From Vibrio salinus (GTDB taxonomy: Bacteria > Pseudomonadota > Gammaproteobacteria > Enterobacterales > Vibrionaceae): a stretch of 64,000 nucleotides of DNA. This document shows positions 46,284-55,720 of the stretch, in pieces. The DNA is taken from positions 186,001 through 250,000 of the forward strand of contig NZ_JAJSDZ010000005.1 of NCBI RefSeq assembly GCF_021272385.1. Reading direction: 5' to 3'. The notes beneath the pieces were generated by a model, which saw only the letters and a list, made by a program, of their open reading frames with translations, was not told the DNA's origin and did no database searches. Numbering within the stretch: position 1 is the first letter of the stretch; the number at the start of each line of letters is the position of its first letter. Both the position numbers and the translations under genes were made by a program.

Positions 46284-48173
46284 ATGCAACCAGAACTGCT
46301 CGATATAAAACAATTTCTGATACAGTTTCCTCCTTTCTCTGAAATGCCTGAAGAAGAAATTGACGATCTTACCGCTAAGATTGAAATTTCTTATTTCAGA
46401 AGCGATTCCAATATCATTCCATTTGGCGGTGAGATTAATGATCTGTATATCATTCGCAGTGGCTCAGTCGAAGTCTATCGTCGTAAAGGAGAATTATATA
46501 ATCGTCTTTCCGAAGGCGATCTGTTTGGTCAAATGGGATTACTCACCAACAATAAAGTCGTTTTCCCGGTAAAAGCCATTGAAGATACGCTTGTCTACTG
46601 TTTACCGGAACCCTATTTTCAGGAACTTTATGCCAGGAATGATGCTTTTGCCGAATTTGTAGAGGTCGATGATAAAGCTCGTTTAAGGCAAGCCGTTTCC
46701 GTTACGGAACAACAAAATGACCTGACCACTTCTAAATTGAAAAAGCTGCTGACAGGTAATACACCGTGGATAAATATTTCCACAACCATTCAGGAAGCGG
46801 CACAGAAAATGGCTGAAGAAAACTACTCGGCATTACTGGTTCTTGATGATACAACAACAGGCCTAGATGACGATGATAATAATCTTCTGGTTGGTATTAT
46901 TACCGACCGTGACCTGTGTACCAGAGTTTTAGCCACCGGATTGAGCAGAGATAAAAATATTACTGAGGTCATGACAACAGAGCTGATTTCTCTGGACCAC
47001 AATGCGTACGTGTACGAAGCCGTTCTGGCAATGTTACGCTATAAAGTCAACCACTTACCAATCGTAAAAGAAGGAAAACCAATTGGCATCATAGAAACAT
47101 CGGATATTGTTCGTTACGAATCTCAAAGCTCCTTACTGCTGGTAAATAATATCTATCATCAGAATAGTGTTGATGAATTAGAAACGACATCAAAACAGGT
47201 AGGCGATAGTTTTGTCCGTATGGTAAACGAAGATGCAAATTCCCATATGATAGGTACAGCTATGTCAGTCATTGGCCGCAGCTTCAAACAACGGATCATC
47301 GAACTGGCGGAAACAGAGCTTGGCCCGGCACCGGTACCATATTGTTTTGTTGCCATGGGGTCGATGGGACGAGATGAACAATTGCTGGTCACGGATCAGG
47401 ATAATGCTATCATTTTGGACGATGACTACGATGAAAAAAAACATAGTGAATATTTTGCTGCTCTGGCAACCTATGTTTGCGATGCTCTGGCCCGGTGTGG
47501 TTATAATTATTGTAGCGGTAATATTATGGCAACCAATCCGATGTGGCGAATGACAAGAAAGGAGTGGGAAGAATGTTTTGCCGACTGGATTGATAACCCG
47601 AATCCTAAAGCCCTTCTTAATTCTTCAATTTTTTTCGACATTGACGGCGTGTACGGACGGGTAAAATGGGCCGAACACCTTAATAGTTTTATTATCCGCC
47701 GGGCTAAAAAGAACAATCGGTTTCTGGCCTGTCTTGCCAGAAACGCCTTAAACAGAACGCCTCCTTTGGGTTTCTTTAAGAATTTTGTGATGGAAAAAGA
47801 TGGCCGCCATAATAACTCGATGAATTTAAAACGAAGAGGTACCGCACCTCTGGCTGATGTTATCCGGGTGCATGCTTTGGCTGTCGGCTCAAGAGCTAAA
47901 AATTCGTTTGAAAGACTAGATGATATTATCGAGGCGGGCATTCTTCCCAAAGGCAGAGGGGAAGATTTAAGAGATGCAATGGAATTCATCTCTATGGTTC
48001 GCATCCGTCATCAGGCTTATGATGTCGAAAATGGTGTCGAACCGGATAACAATGTCGAACCCGAAAATTTATCCGATTTTGAAAGACGAAATCTCAAAGA
48101 TGCCTTTCAGGTCCTCAGTAATGCACAAAATTTTCTGAAATATCGCTATCAGGGCAATAAGGTACTGAGCTGA
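46284..48173 (+). CDS. cNMP-binding/CBS/DUF294 putative nucleotidyltransferase
   Basis: A 629-residue signalling-type protein in four parts: cyclic-nucleotide-binding-like domain at about 20-115 (YIIRSGSVEVYR, EGDLFGQMG), a pair of CBS domains at about 155-275 (ALLVLDD; GIITDRDLCTRVL; HLPIVKEGKPIGIIETSD), a GlnD-like nucleotidyltransferase (DUF294) with GSMGRDEQLLVTDQDNAIIL, and a helical C-terminal DUF294_C domain (LADVIRVHALAVG). The D-x-D pair of the transferase site is intact. Its last base overlaps the first of the exonuclease gene, so the two are translationally coupled. Function unknown; I recall this pair often beside acetate permease genes, which are not present here. Confidence 0.9.
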   Translation: MQPELLDIKQFLIQFPPFSEMPEEEIDDLTAKIEISYFRSDSNIIPFGGEINDLYIIRSGSVEVYRRKGELYNRLSEGDLFGQMGLLTNNKVVFPVKAIEDTLVYCLPEPYFQELYARNDAFAEFVEVDDKARLRQAVSVTEQQNDLTTSKLKKLLTGNTPWINISTTIQEAAQKMAEENYSALLVLDDTTTGLDDDDNNLLVGIITDRDLCTRVLATGLSRDKNITEVMTTELISLDHNAYVYEAVLAMLRYKVNHLPIVKEGKPIGIIETSDIVRYESQSSLLLVNNIYHQNSVDELETTSKQVGDSFVRMVNEDANSHMIGTAMSVIGRSFKQRIIELAETELGPAPVPYCFVAMGSMGRDEQLLVTDQDNAIILDDDYDEKKHSEYFAALATYVCDALARCGYNYCSGNIMATNPMWRMTRKEWEECFADWIDNPNPKALLNSSIFFDIDGVYGRVKWAEHLNSFIIRRAKKNNRFLACLARNALNRTPPLGFFKNFVMEKDGRHNNSMNLKRRGTAPLADVIRVHALAVGSRAKNSFERLDDIIEAGILPKGRGEDLRDAMEFISMVRIRHQAYDVENGVEPDNNVEPENLSDFERRNLKDAFQVLSNAQNFLKYRYQGNKVLS

Positions 48174-48895
48174 TGAGCTTTTTAAAATTATTTACCCCGC
48201 CTAGTATAGACTGGCCAAATAAGTTTCAAACCAGAGAAGAGCGGGCAGAACATCCTCTGTTAAAAAAATACTATCATTACGGTCTTCCTGATCCAGCAAC
48301 CCCGATTGGAGATATTGAGTTTCTGGCGATTGATCTCGAAACCACCGGTCTTAACAGCAATAAAGATGAAATCATTAGCATTGGGGCTGTTCCATTTACT
48401 TTAAACCGTATTTGTCTAAACCGGGCTAAAGAGTGGATAGTAAAACCGAAAAGGAAACTGGCTGAAGAATCCATTGTTATCCACGGTATCACCCATAGCG
48501 ATATTGAAAACGCCCCTGATTTAATCACTGTCTTACCGGAATTACTGGAAATGATGACCCATAAGATCATGGTCGTTCATTTTCTTGATATCGAGCGTTT
48601 TTTTTTAGATAAGGCATTTAAATCGAGATTAGATGAGGGAATAGAATTTCCTCTGATTGATACCATGAAAATTGAACAAAGAGTTCTGAAAAAAAATCAA
48701 CGCGTTTTTTTCAATCTGTTTAATTCTACTAAAAAAATATCAACTCGTCTGGCACTGAGCCGACGTCGATATGGTTTACCTAACTACCCTCCGCATCACG
48801 CTTTAACCGATGCCATCGCCACAGCAGAATTACTACAGGCTCAAATATCCCATTACTACCATCCCACACAGCCCATCAGCCACTTTTGGCTTTAA
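48173..48895 (+). CDS. DnaQ-like 3'-5' exonuclease (DEDD superfamily)
   Basis: A 240-residue exonuclease with Exo I DLETTGLN (D-x-E), Exo II around VVHFLDIERFFLD, and Exo III HHALTDAIATAELL with the H-x4-D pattern of DEDDh enzymes. It resembles the epsilon subunit family but does not include the polymerase-binding tail. It starts within the stop codon of the DUF294 gene (TGATG), forming a two-gene operon, and is followed by a bidirectional hairpin. Confidence 0.9.
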   Translation: MSFLKLFTPPSIDWPNKFQTREERAEHPLLKKYYHYGLPDPATPIGDIEFLAIDLETTGLNSNKDEIISIGAVPFTLNRICLNRAKEWIVKPKRKLAEESIVIHGITHSDIENAPDLITVLPELLEMMTHKIMVVHFLDIERFFLDKAFKSRLDEGIEFPLIDTMKIEQRVLKKNQRVFFNLFNSTKKISTRLALSRRRYGLPNYPPHHALTDAIATAELLQAQISHYYHPTQPISHFWL

Positions 48896-48907
48896 CATAT
48901 CCTAAAA

Positions 48908-48932
48908 AAGAAAAGGAGCTCCATAGCTCCCT
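48908..48932. terminator. Bidirectional terminator between the exonuclease and chemoreceptor genes
   Basis: GGAGCT (48915-48920) and AGCTCC (48925-48930) form the stem core, extended by A/T pairs; the minus strand then reads TTTTCTTTTTT, making it a good terminator for the chemoreceptor gene, weaker for the plus strand. Confidence 0.75.
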
Positions 48933-48941
48933 TTCCCTTAA

Positions 48942-50825
48942 TCAGACTTTAAAGCGTTTCACTTCTGACTCCAGCTCATTAGATAAAGAAAACAGCTGAG
49001 CAGCCTGTTCTGATGCATCCAGTGCTTCAGACGCCAGTTCGTTAGACACATCTCTGATACTCTGGCTATTTCTGGTAATTTCAGAAGTTACTGATGCCTG
49101 TTCTTCTGCAGCAGAAGCAATTTGAGTTGCCATATCGCTGATAGAAGAAACAACACTTCGTATGTGCTCTAAAGACTCAGAAGCTTTATTAGCATCATCG
49201 ACACTTTTCACAGCCAGTGAACCACTATTCGTCATAATAGACACAGCCTTGCCCGTTGTTGACTGTAGAGTCTCTATCATCTCCTGAATTTCCTGAGTAG
49301 ATGCATGAGTACGCTGACTTAATACCCTTACTTCATCCGCAACGACAGCAAAACCTCGACCTTGTTCACCAGCTCTTGCCGCCTCGATAGCAGCATTAAG
49401 TGCCAGAAGATTAGTTTGGTCTGCTATTCCCTGAATAGTGGAAAGAATGGTGCTGATAGTATGGCCATGACCTTCAAGTTCTTCTATCACTCCCGTTGCC
49501 ACTTCCACTTCTTTTGCAAGATTTTCAATGGAATACTGCGTTTGCCGGACCTGACCAGCGCCATCCGAACAGGCTGCAACCGCATCATTCGAATTTGTTG
49601 CAGTATGTTCCGCATTACCTGCAATTTCATGCGTCGCTGCTGCCATTTCATTGATGGCAGTTGCTACCATATTCACCTCATCCTGTTGATGATGAATACG
49701 ATGACTATTTTTTTCAGATTGCTGTGCTGTATGAGAAGACTGCTTAGAAAGTTGAGCTGATACATTTCCCAGATTCATCACCATCTGATGCATATTATTC
49801 ACAAATTGGTTAAAACTGTAAGCAAGCCGCCCAACCTCATCATCAGTGTGTATTTCTAATCTCTGAGTCAAATCTGCCTCACCGGATGCAATTTCTTCCA
49901 GAGCTTTGGTCACTCGTCTCAGGTCTTTTACTAAGAAACTCACAAGCCAGGATACAGCAACTAATACGATAGCCGTAATCACTGTCGCCATTAAAATCAA
50001 TTTCCAAAGTAATGAATGAGCTGAAGCCAGTTCTGTTTTACGATCTAGTTCGACTGCAAATATCCACGGTGTACCGGGTATCAAGTGAAAATAATACAGC
50101 TTTTGATGCCCATTTAATTCGACAGGTACCAACATTTTATCTTTGGCTGCCTTACTAATTGAATCCATGGATAATTTTGATGACACCGCAGACACCGGTT
50201 TAAGAATTAAAGATTTATCTGGGTGAGCTAACCACTTACCATCCTGAGTATCAATCAACATGGTACGGGCATTTTCCCCCGCATCAAAAGACAATACACC
50301 ATCTACCAGCTGTTTTATCAAAACATCAGCACCAACCACACCGTTTAATTGCCCATGATTAAGTACAGGCTCAGCAATTGTAATCAGTAATTCATTTGTT
50401 ACTGCATCTTTGTATGCAGTAGTCAAAATCATTTTCCCGGCAGAAACCGCATCCCGATACCATGGCCTTTCCCGGGGATCATAACCCGCTCGGTTTCTTG
50501 CAGGATGAGATCTGAACATCTTTCCTGTCACCGTGCCGTAATATAGTTCATCGAATCCCCCCGCAATACGTCCCTGTTTAAGAAACGGTACAGGATTATT
50601 TTCATCCGAATTCTGTTCAAAAGAAGAGGTGATCGATTTCCGGATAGTAACCCAATCAGAAATGCCTTTCGATGCTGTTGACGTTAGTGTTTCTACACGG
50701 TTAAACATCGACTTTTGGGTTTGCTCATATATGCGCTCAATTGATAACCAGGTCAATGCACCTGCCATGATAATAACGGCGGTTAAACTGGCTCCGGTTA
50801 GCTTCTGTTTCAGAGTTAATCTCAT
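48942..50825 (-). CDS. Methyl-accepting chemotaxis protein with dCache amino-acid-sensing domain
   Basis: Transmembrane chemoreceptor, 627 residues from the ATG at 50825 (the frame opens at a TTG at 50858; neither has a clear ribosome site). Order: membrane span near residue 10-35, periplasmic dCache domain to about 285, second span, HAMP ([16 protein letters not shown]), and cytoplasmic signalling domain with the hairpin tip [20 protein letters not shown]. The dCache has YDPRERPWY, then Y-x-D 15 residues after that WY, then GVVGAD 27 residues later, the spacing of the dCache_1AA amino-acid motif as I recall it from Pseudomonas PctA. There is no C-terminal CheR-binding pentapeptide. Confidence 0.93.
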   Translation of the reverse strand: MRLTLKQKLTGASLTAVIIMAGALTWLSIERIYEQTQKSMFNRVETLTSTASKGISDWVTIRKSITSSFEQNSDENNPVPFLKQGRIAGGFDELYYGTVTGKMFRSHPARNRAGYDPRERPWYRDAVSAGKMILTTAYKDAVTNELLITIAEPVLNHGQLNGVVGADVLIKQLVDGVLSFDAGENARTMLIDTQDGKWLAHPDKSLILKPVSAVSSKLSMDSISKAAKDKMLVPVELNGHQKLYYFHLIPGTPWIFAVELDRKTELASAHSLLWKLILMATVITAIVLVAVSWLVSFLVKDLRRVTKALEEIASGEADLTQRLEIHTDDEVGRLAYSFNQFVNNMHQMVMNLGNVSAQLSKQSSHTAQQSEKNSHRIHHQQDEVNMVATAINEMAAATHEIAGNAEHTATNSNDAVAACSDGAGQVRQTQYSIENLAKEVEVATGVIEELEGHGHTISTILSTIQGIADQTNLLALNAAIEAARAGEQGRGFAVVADEVRVLSQRTHASTQEIQEMIETLQSTTGKAVSIMTNSGSLAVKSVDDANKASESLEHIRSVVSSISDMATQIASAAEEQASVTSEITRNSQSIRDVSNELASEALDASEQAAQLFSLSNELESEVKRFKV

Positions 50826-51007
50826 TTGTAAATGTTGTCCATACAGGTTCTGTTTCAATCGGCATAATGTTAACCATTTTCTTATTTATATGCACGAACA
50901 ACAATAAATTTATTAATATAACGACATGATTATTAAGGAGTTTGTCAATTTATTGACTAAAATAGTGGCTTGGCATTTTTTTGACAAATTTATTAAATAC
51001 TGTAAAC

Positions 51008-51030
51008 AAAAAAACCAGCAAAAATGCTGG
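51008..51030 (-). terminator. Rho-independent terminator of the BCCT transporter gene
   Basis: CCAGCA (51015-51020) and TGCTGG (51025-51030) form the stem, followed on the minus strand by a run of T residues (A run at 51008-51014). Confidence 0.85.
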
Positions 51031-51054
51031 CTTCTGTGAATCGCTACATGATGC

Positions 51055-52629
51055 TCAACGGAATTCTTCCGTACTCATACCTTTAAGTAAACTCACGCAC
51101 ATTAACAGTAAAATAACCGTAAATGGCAGTGCTGTTGAAATTGCACCGGCCTGTAATGCCTGAACGGCCTGAGTACCACCAACCCATAGTAATGCCATTG
51201 CAATTGCGCCTTCAATCGATGCCCAGAAAATCCGTTGAGGAATGGGTGCATCCACCTTACCACCGGCAGTAATGCTATCAATTACTAATGAACCGGAATC
51301 AGATGAAGTAATAAAAAATACCAAAACAAGCACGACACCAATCAACGAAAGCACTTTACCATAAGGAATAACATCAAACATTTGGAACATAGCCAGAGAA
51401 ACGTCCGTTAAACCCTTTGCTCCCAGTTCACCAACTTTGTTGACCACCTGATCAATAGCCATGCCACCAAATACAGACATCCAAACCAAAGTGACAATAG
51501 TCGGCACAATCAAGACTGCAACTAAAAACTCCCTTACGGTCCGTCCTTTTGATACCCGGGCAATAAACATTCCGACAAATGGAGACCAGGAAATCCACCA
51601 TGCCCAGTAGAATACTGTCCATCCCTGAAACCATGCTTCATCAGTACGACCGTGAGGATTACTCAGAGCGATAATATTTTCGACATAAGACATCAACGTT
51701 GTTGGAATGGAGCCGAAAGTGACGTGGAATCCGATAAAGGCAACCAATATGAGCAAAACAAATGCAATGATCATATTAATGTTTGAGATCACTTTAACCC
51801 CACCGTCAATACCACGAACAACCGAAACAATCGCAAGAAAAGTCACACCGATAATGACATACATTTGCAACGACAAACTTGCATCAATACCGAACACATG
51901 ATGAATACCACTGGCAGCCTGCTGAGCTCCCATTCCTAACGAAGTCGCCAAGCCGAATAATGTTGCAACAACAGCCAAAATATCAACAACGTGTCCTGGC
52001 CATCCCCAGGCACGATCACCTAAAATAGGGTAAAAAATAGAACGAATCGAAAGTGGCAACCCTTTGTTATAGCAGAAAAATGCCAATGATAATGCAACCA
52101 CACCATAAATTGCCCAAGGGTGCAGTCCCCAGTGGTACATGGTTGCTCCTAATGCCAGCTTAGCCGCCTCTGGTGTGTTTGGTGTGACACCAAGAGGCGT
52201 TTTATACCATCCGGTTAGGTATGCCACGGGCTCAGCAACGCTCCAGAACATTAAACCGATTCCCATACCAGCAGCAAACAACATTGCCAACCAGGACATA
52301 AATGAATAATCCGCAGTTGCTTCTTTACCACCAAGACGAATCTTTCCAAACGGTGATACAATCAGAGCTAAGCAAAAAATAACAAAAATATTTCCCGCCC
52401 AGATAAACAACCAGTCAAAACTACCAATGATTTTCCACTTAATACCATCAAGTGTTGATTTTGCTGTTTCAGGATCACTCACCAATGTAGCAACAAGAAA
52501 CAATAAAATCAGACCAGCGCTTATTCCAAACACAGGGTTATGAATATCAAACCCCCATTTCTGAATATTATCTTGGCCAACGGTGTAATCAGTATTATCA
52601 ATACTGTATTTATCAATACCTTTGGTCAT
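51055..52629 (-). CDS. BCCT family osmolyte (glycine betaine/choline-type) transporter
   Basis: Sodium- or proton-coupled uptake of compatible solutes. The start at 52629 has GAGGGGAC directly upstream and yields 524 residues; the longer frame to 52749 adds 40 residues unlike the family. About 12 membrane segments; the betaine-binding tryptophan motif is seen in GWTVFYWAWWISWSPFVG. Divergence from a MarR-type regulator matches V. cholerae opuD-cosR (VC1279-VC1278) and V. parahaemolyticus bccT3-cosR as I recall them, so regulation by osmolarity via CosR is likely. Confidence 0.92.
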   Translation of the reverse strand: MTKGIDKYSIDNTDYTVGQDNIQKWGFDIHNPVFGISAGLILLFLVATLVSDPETAKSTLDGIKWKIIGSFDWLFIWAGNIFVIFCLALIVSPFGKIRLGGKEATADYSFMSWLAMLFAAGMGIGLMFWSVAEPVAYLTGWYKTPLGVTPNTPEAAKLALGATMYHWGLHPWAIYGVVALSLAFFCYNKGLPLSIRSIFYPILGDRAWGWPGHVVDILAVVATLFGLATSLGMGAQQAASGIHHVFGIDASLSLQMYVIIGVTFLAIVSVVRGIDGGVKVISNINMIIAFVLLILVAFIGFHVTFGSIPTTLMSYVENIIALSNPHGRTDEAWFQGWTVFYWAWWISWSPFVGMFIARVSKGRTVREFLVAVLIVPTIVTLVWMSVFGGMAIDQVVNKVGELGAKGLTDVSLAMFQMFDVIPYGKVLSLIGVVLVLVFFITSSDSGSLVIDSITAGGKVDAPIPQRIFWASIEGAIAMALLWVGGTQAVQALQAGAISTALPFTVILLLMCVSLLKGMSTEEFR

Positions 52630-52680
52630 GTCCCCTCTCTGTTTGATTAGGTTAAAATTCCTAATATCGTGTTCTCTGCC

Positions 52681-52699
52681 CATTAACGTTTTATTAATG
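52681..52699. promoter_or_regulatory. Candidate CosR operator, BCCT-proximal
   Basis: CATTAA (52681-52686) and TTAATG (52694-52699) form a dyad with a seven-base spacer, 52 bases before the BCCT start. The half site is the same as in the longer dyad at 52798-52817. Confidence 0.45.
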
Positions 52700-52797
52700 A
52701 TGGTTTTATTTAGAGCACGTATTAATAAGTCCACGCTAAATTTACACAAATTGTCTTAAAAAGTCTAATTTAGGTGCATAAATATCATAATTTTATG

Positions 52798-52817
52798 TTC
52801 ATTAACCCATTAATGAA
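52798..52817. promoter_or_regulatory. Candidate CosR operator, central palindrome
   Basis: TTCATTAA-CCCA-TTAATGAA is a perfect 8-bp inverted repeat with a four-base centre, lying midway in the 357-base BCCT/cosR divergent spacer. Its size and symmetry suit a dimeric MarR-family repressor. The rest of 52630-52986 is AT-rich promoter-like DNA. Confidence 0.55.
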
Positions 52818-52986
52818 TCATGGTAGGTAAAAAAATAACTTTATGATGATTTATATTATTTTGTGTTCAAATTATTAAACTAATATATCTCAAATCTATC
52901 TGCTGATTTACTTCAATAAAAGTATGACATCAATACTTTCATTCTTTGTTTAAGTGCGGTAATGTCCGCGTATTAAGAAATGAATT

Positions 52987-53481
52987 ATGGCTTGGAAACT
53001 AGTTTTGGAAAAATTTGAAGAAGTGCTGGTGTCAATCCGCCAGATAATCAGAGCAATTGATTTACACTCCAAAAGACTGAGCAAAGTTGCCGGACTGACA
53101 GGACCGCAACTTATCTTAATGCGATCGATCAAAGAGTTAGGTGAAGTGACCATTCGTGAGCTTTCTTCTAATACAAACATGAGCCAGGCAACCGCAACTA
53201 CAATTCTCGATCGGCTTGAAAGAAACGGCTATGTAATCAGAGTCAGAAGCGTCAATGACAAAAGAAAGGTTCATGCGCACCTGACCGATGCTGGTGAAGA
53301 GTTACTCAGTAAAGCACCACAACCTCTGCAGGAAGAATTTGTCACGCAATTTCAGCAATTAGAGGATTGGGAGCAAAGCCTTATCTTATCCTGTGTACAA
53401 CGTCTGTCCGGGATGATGAATGCCGATAATTATGATGTTGCTCCTGTTCTGGAACTGGGAAGTATCACAAAATCTGAGTAG
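52987..53481 (+). CDS. cosR: MarR-family regulator CosR (compatible solute regulator)
   Basis: A 164-residue winged-helix repressor. The recognition part is VTIRELSSNTNMSQATATTILDRLE and the wing is GYVIRVRSVNDKRKVHAHLT, standard for MarR. In Vibrio, CosR represses ectoine synthesis and compatible-solute transporters when osmolarity is low. The assignment rests mainly on its position, divergent from the BCCT gene; the protein alone would only say MarR or EctR-like. A strong bidirectional terminator follows. Confidence 0.85.
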   Translation: MAWKLVLEKFEEVLVSIRQIIRAIDLHSKRLSKVAGLTGPQLILMRSIKELGEVTIRELSSNTNMSQATATTILDRLERNGYVIRVRSVNDKRKVHAHLTDAGEELLSKAPQPLQEEFVTQFQQLEDWEQSLILSCVQRLSGMMNADNYDVAPVLELGSITKSE

Positions 53482-53520
53482 GACGATTCAGTTCTTATAT
53501 TTCAAATCCATCAGACCATA

Positions 53521-53545
53521 AAAAACCTCCATTCGGAGGTTTTTT
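53521..53545. terminator. Bidirectional terminator between cosR and the basic protein gene
   Basis: AAAAACCTCC (53521-53530) and GGAGGTTTTT (53535-53544) form a perfect stem with a four-base loop, with T runs on both strands. Confidence 0.92.
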
Positions 53546-53556
53546 ATTAAAAGTGA

Positions 53557-53931
53557 TTAAAGTGCTTTATACAGAACTTTATTACCAGATACCTGAATTT
53601 TTTCTATTAAATTCTCTTCCAGCAATTTTTTCAGTGCTCCTGTAGCCCATGATGCGGCTTTAGAATCTTCCTGACCTGCTTCTAAACCAATAGATTTTGG
53701 ATTGATACCATCAGCAAAACGAGCAACAATATCGAATACCTGCTGCTGTTTAGGAGTTAACGCTACATCTTTTGATACTGCTTTTGGCGCAACTTCTACA
53801 ACTTTCGCTTTCTTTGCAACAGATTGAGAAGCTGGTTTCTGTTTAGGTGCTGAACCTGCCAGATTAACGCTTAATGCCTTAATACGCTTTTGTAATTTTG
53901 CCTGTACTTTACGCTTATGAGCAAGTCTCAT
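53557..53931 (-). CDS. Small basic protein with winged-helix-like C-terminus, function unknown
   Basis: The frame opens at 54057, but the ATG at 53931 has GGAG about nine bases upstream and starts a basic segment (MRLAHKRKVQAKLQKRIKAL), giving 124 residues. A Lys/Ala/Pro linker follows to about residue 57; then TPKQQQVFDIVARFADG ... ATGALKKLLEENLIEKIQVS looks like a small winged-helix domain. The basic N-terminus suggests nucleic-acid binding. I recall unannotated relatives in Vibrio but no function. Confidence 0.75.
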   Translation of the reverse strand: MRLAHKRKVQAKLQKRIKALSVNLAGSAPKQKPASQSVAKKAKVVEVAPKAVSKDVALTPKQQQVFDIVARFADGINPKSIGLEAGQEDSKAASWATGALKKLLEENLIEKIQVSGNKVLYKAL

Positions 53932-54143
53932 CGAATGTTTCTCCGTTTCACTGCTTAAGCGCAGTGTTAAAAATTCAAAGCGCGTTTTATAACAAATTTC
54001 CGGACTAATTTGTAGCCTGTCACACAAAAATGCAGCAAAAAAGGTCGAACAGGTCAAGGAGAGAACAAAAAAACAACCAATTTAGCCAAGACAGATAAAC
54101 TAAGTTATATTGATAGACAGGTAGATAGCGGATTTGTTTTACG

Positions 54144-54809
54144 ATGAAAACAACACACATAAGTAATTTCGATTTTGATCCTAAAAGCCGGAGAATTCAG
54201 CTTGTTTTCCTGCTTTATATTATAATAAGTCTAATTGTTGTCATGTCAGCAGCAACATTGACACTTGCTATCATCTTTGCCGCGTTATTTAGCTCATTCG
54301 GGCTATTTACCTACTGGTTAATTATCAAAAGTCAGGTTCGTTTCACGATGACATCAACTCATTTCCAACAGCATCTGTTTAAGGGGGGATGGGTAATAAA
54401 ATGGAGTAATATTAGCCGAATCGACATATGTACATACAATTACTATGGATGGTATCAGCCACTCCCATGGATTGGCATCCGGCTAAAACACTATTCCCCT
54501 TTTCTGGAGAGTATTTGTCCCAGAATCATAAGTGAATTATTGCTATCTCAAAGGGGATTGCTGTACCTTGGAATGAAACAAAATAACAGTGCAATTCAAT
54601 TCGAAGATATTGTATTAGATTCTTCTGTATTCAAAGATGAGCATGGTAAGCAATATAAAGGACTTCTCGCTATGCTAGCAAACAGAATGCAGTACCAGAG
54701 AGCATATAATGGCTACGATATATTTATTTCAACCAGCGACCTGGACAGGACCGGAGAAGACTTTGTCGGTCTCAGCCGCCGCTATTTAGCTGCGGCGGAT
54801 CGGGAGTGA
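54144..54809 (+). CDS. DUF2982 family membrane-anchored protein
   Basis: A 221-residue protein with a hydrophobic hairpin near residues 18-62 (LVFLLYIIISLIVVMSA; SSFGLFTYWLII) and a soluble domain after it (GGWVIKWSNISRIDICTYNY; LPWIGIRLKHY). This matches DUF2982 as I recall it from Vibrio and Shewanella. Function unknown. It is convergent with the MBL-fold hydrolase gene. Confidence 0.8.
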   Translation: MKTTHISNFDFDPKSRRIQLVFLLYIIISLIVVMSAATLTLAIIFAALFSSFGLFTYWLIIKSQVRFTMTSTHFQQHLFKGGWVIKWSNISRIDICTYNYYGWYQPLPWIGIRLKHYSPFLESICPRIISELLLSQRGLLYLGMKQNNSAIQFEDIVLDSSVFKDEHGKQYKGLLAMLANRMQYQRAYNGYDIFISTSDLDRTGEDFVGLSRRYLAAADRE

Positions 54810-54826
54810 TAAAAAACATACAGAAA

Positions 54827-55483
54827 CTAGTATAAAGGCATCTCATCAGCGACAAATGGATTACTCATTCTTTCTTTACCAAAAGTCGATTCCGGCCCAT
54901 GACCTGGAATAAAAGTGACATCATTACCTAATGGCCACAACTTATTTTTGATAGAGCTGATTAGTGTATCAAAATCACCTTTGGGAAAATCCGTTCTGCC
55001 AATACTACCACTAAATAACACATCACCGACAAACGCCAGTTTTTGACCATCACTAAAAAGTGTAATGTGTCCCGGAGTATGACCAGGTGTATGTATAACC
55101 TGTAATAATTCTTCTCCAACAGAAACAACATCACCTTCATTTAACCATAAATCAGGTTCAAATGAAGCTGTTGGCTTAAATCCAAACATCTGACTTTGTT
55201 CTTCCAGACCCTTTAACCAAAAATCATCGTCTTTATGCGGCCCAATAACCTTTACATCTCCAAGAATAGCGGATAATTCCTGTGTGCCACCTACATGATC
55301 TAAATGTCCATGAGTCAGAATAATTTGCTTTACATGAACATTTAATTCATCAATCACCATTTTGAGCTGTTTTACATCACCACCGGGATCAATAACAGCA
55401 CCTTCCATAGTTTGATCACACCAAACCACAGAGCAATTCTGTGAAAAAGATGTCACTGGCACTACCTGATATTTAAGAGACAT
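54827..55483 (-). CDS. ycbL: MBL-fold hydrolase, glyoxalase II-like (YcbL)
   Basis: Metallo-beta-lactamase fold protein of 218 residues. Metal ligands are in LTHGHLDHVGG (H-x-H-x-D-H), HTPGHTPGHITL, the Asp of FVGDVLF, and the terminal FIPGHGPES. The length and pattern match YcbL, a type II glyoxalase-like enzyme that hydrolyses S-lactoylglutathione weakly in Salmonella; the true substrate is unsettled. Confidence 0.88.
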   Translation of the reverse strand: MSLKYQVVPVTSFSQNCSVVWCDQTMEGAVIDPGGDVKQLKMVIDELNVHVKQIILTHGHLDHVGGTQELSAILGDVKVIGPHKDDDFWLKGLEEQSQMFGFKPTASFEPDLWLNEGDVVSVGEELLQVIHTPGHTPGHITLFSDGQKLAFVGDVLFSGSIGRTDFPKGDFDTLISSIKNKLWPLGNDVTFIPGHGPESTFGKERMSNPFVADEMPLY

Positions 55484-55615
55484 GACTCACCTTTTGATTT
55501 AAATCGGATACTGACACTATGACATTGCTCTCATTTTATGACAAGCCATTCAGTTTATTTGCCGATTCAACCATTAATATTTTAACCAAATCGCAAACTT
55601 AGGAATGTTAGCTAT

Positions 55616-55643
55616 AAAAACGGAAATCATATAATGATTTCCG
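55616..55643 (-). terminator. Rho-independent terminator of ribA
   Basis: CGGAAATCAT (55621-55630) and ATGATTTCCG (55634-55643) form a perfect 10-bp stem; the minus strand continues with TTTTT. It lies 78 bases after the ribA stop. Confidence 0.8.
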
Positions 55644-55720
55644 AATATTCTGATAAATTTTCTGCCAGAAACGATAAAGCTCTTCCGGAGCCTTTTATTT
55701 CCCCGATAAATAATTGGGTA

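Noticed and set aside
47507..48004. A 165-codon minus-strand frame inside the DUF294 gene
   Set aside because: Antisense shadow of the DUF294_C-coding region with no independent evidence.
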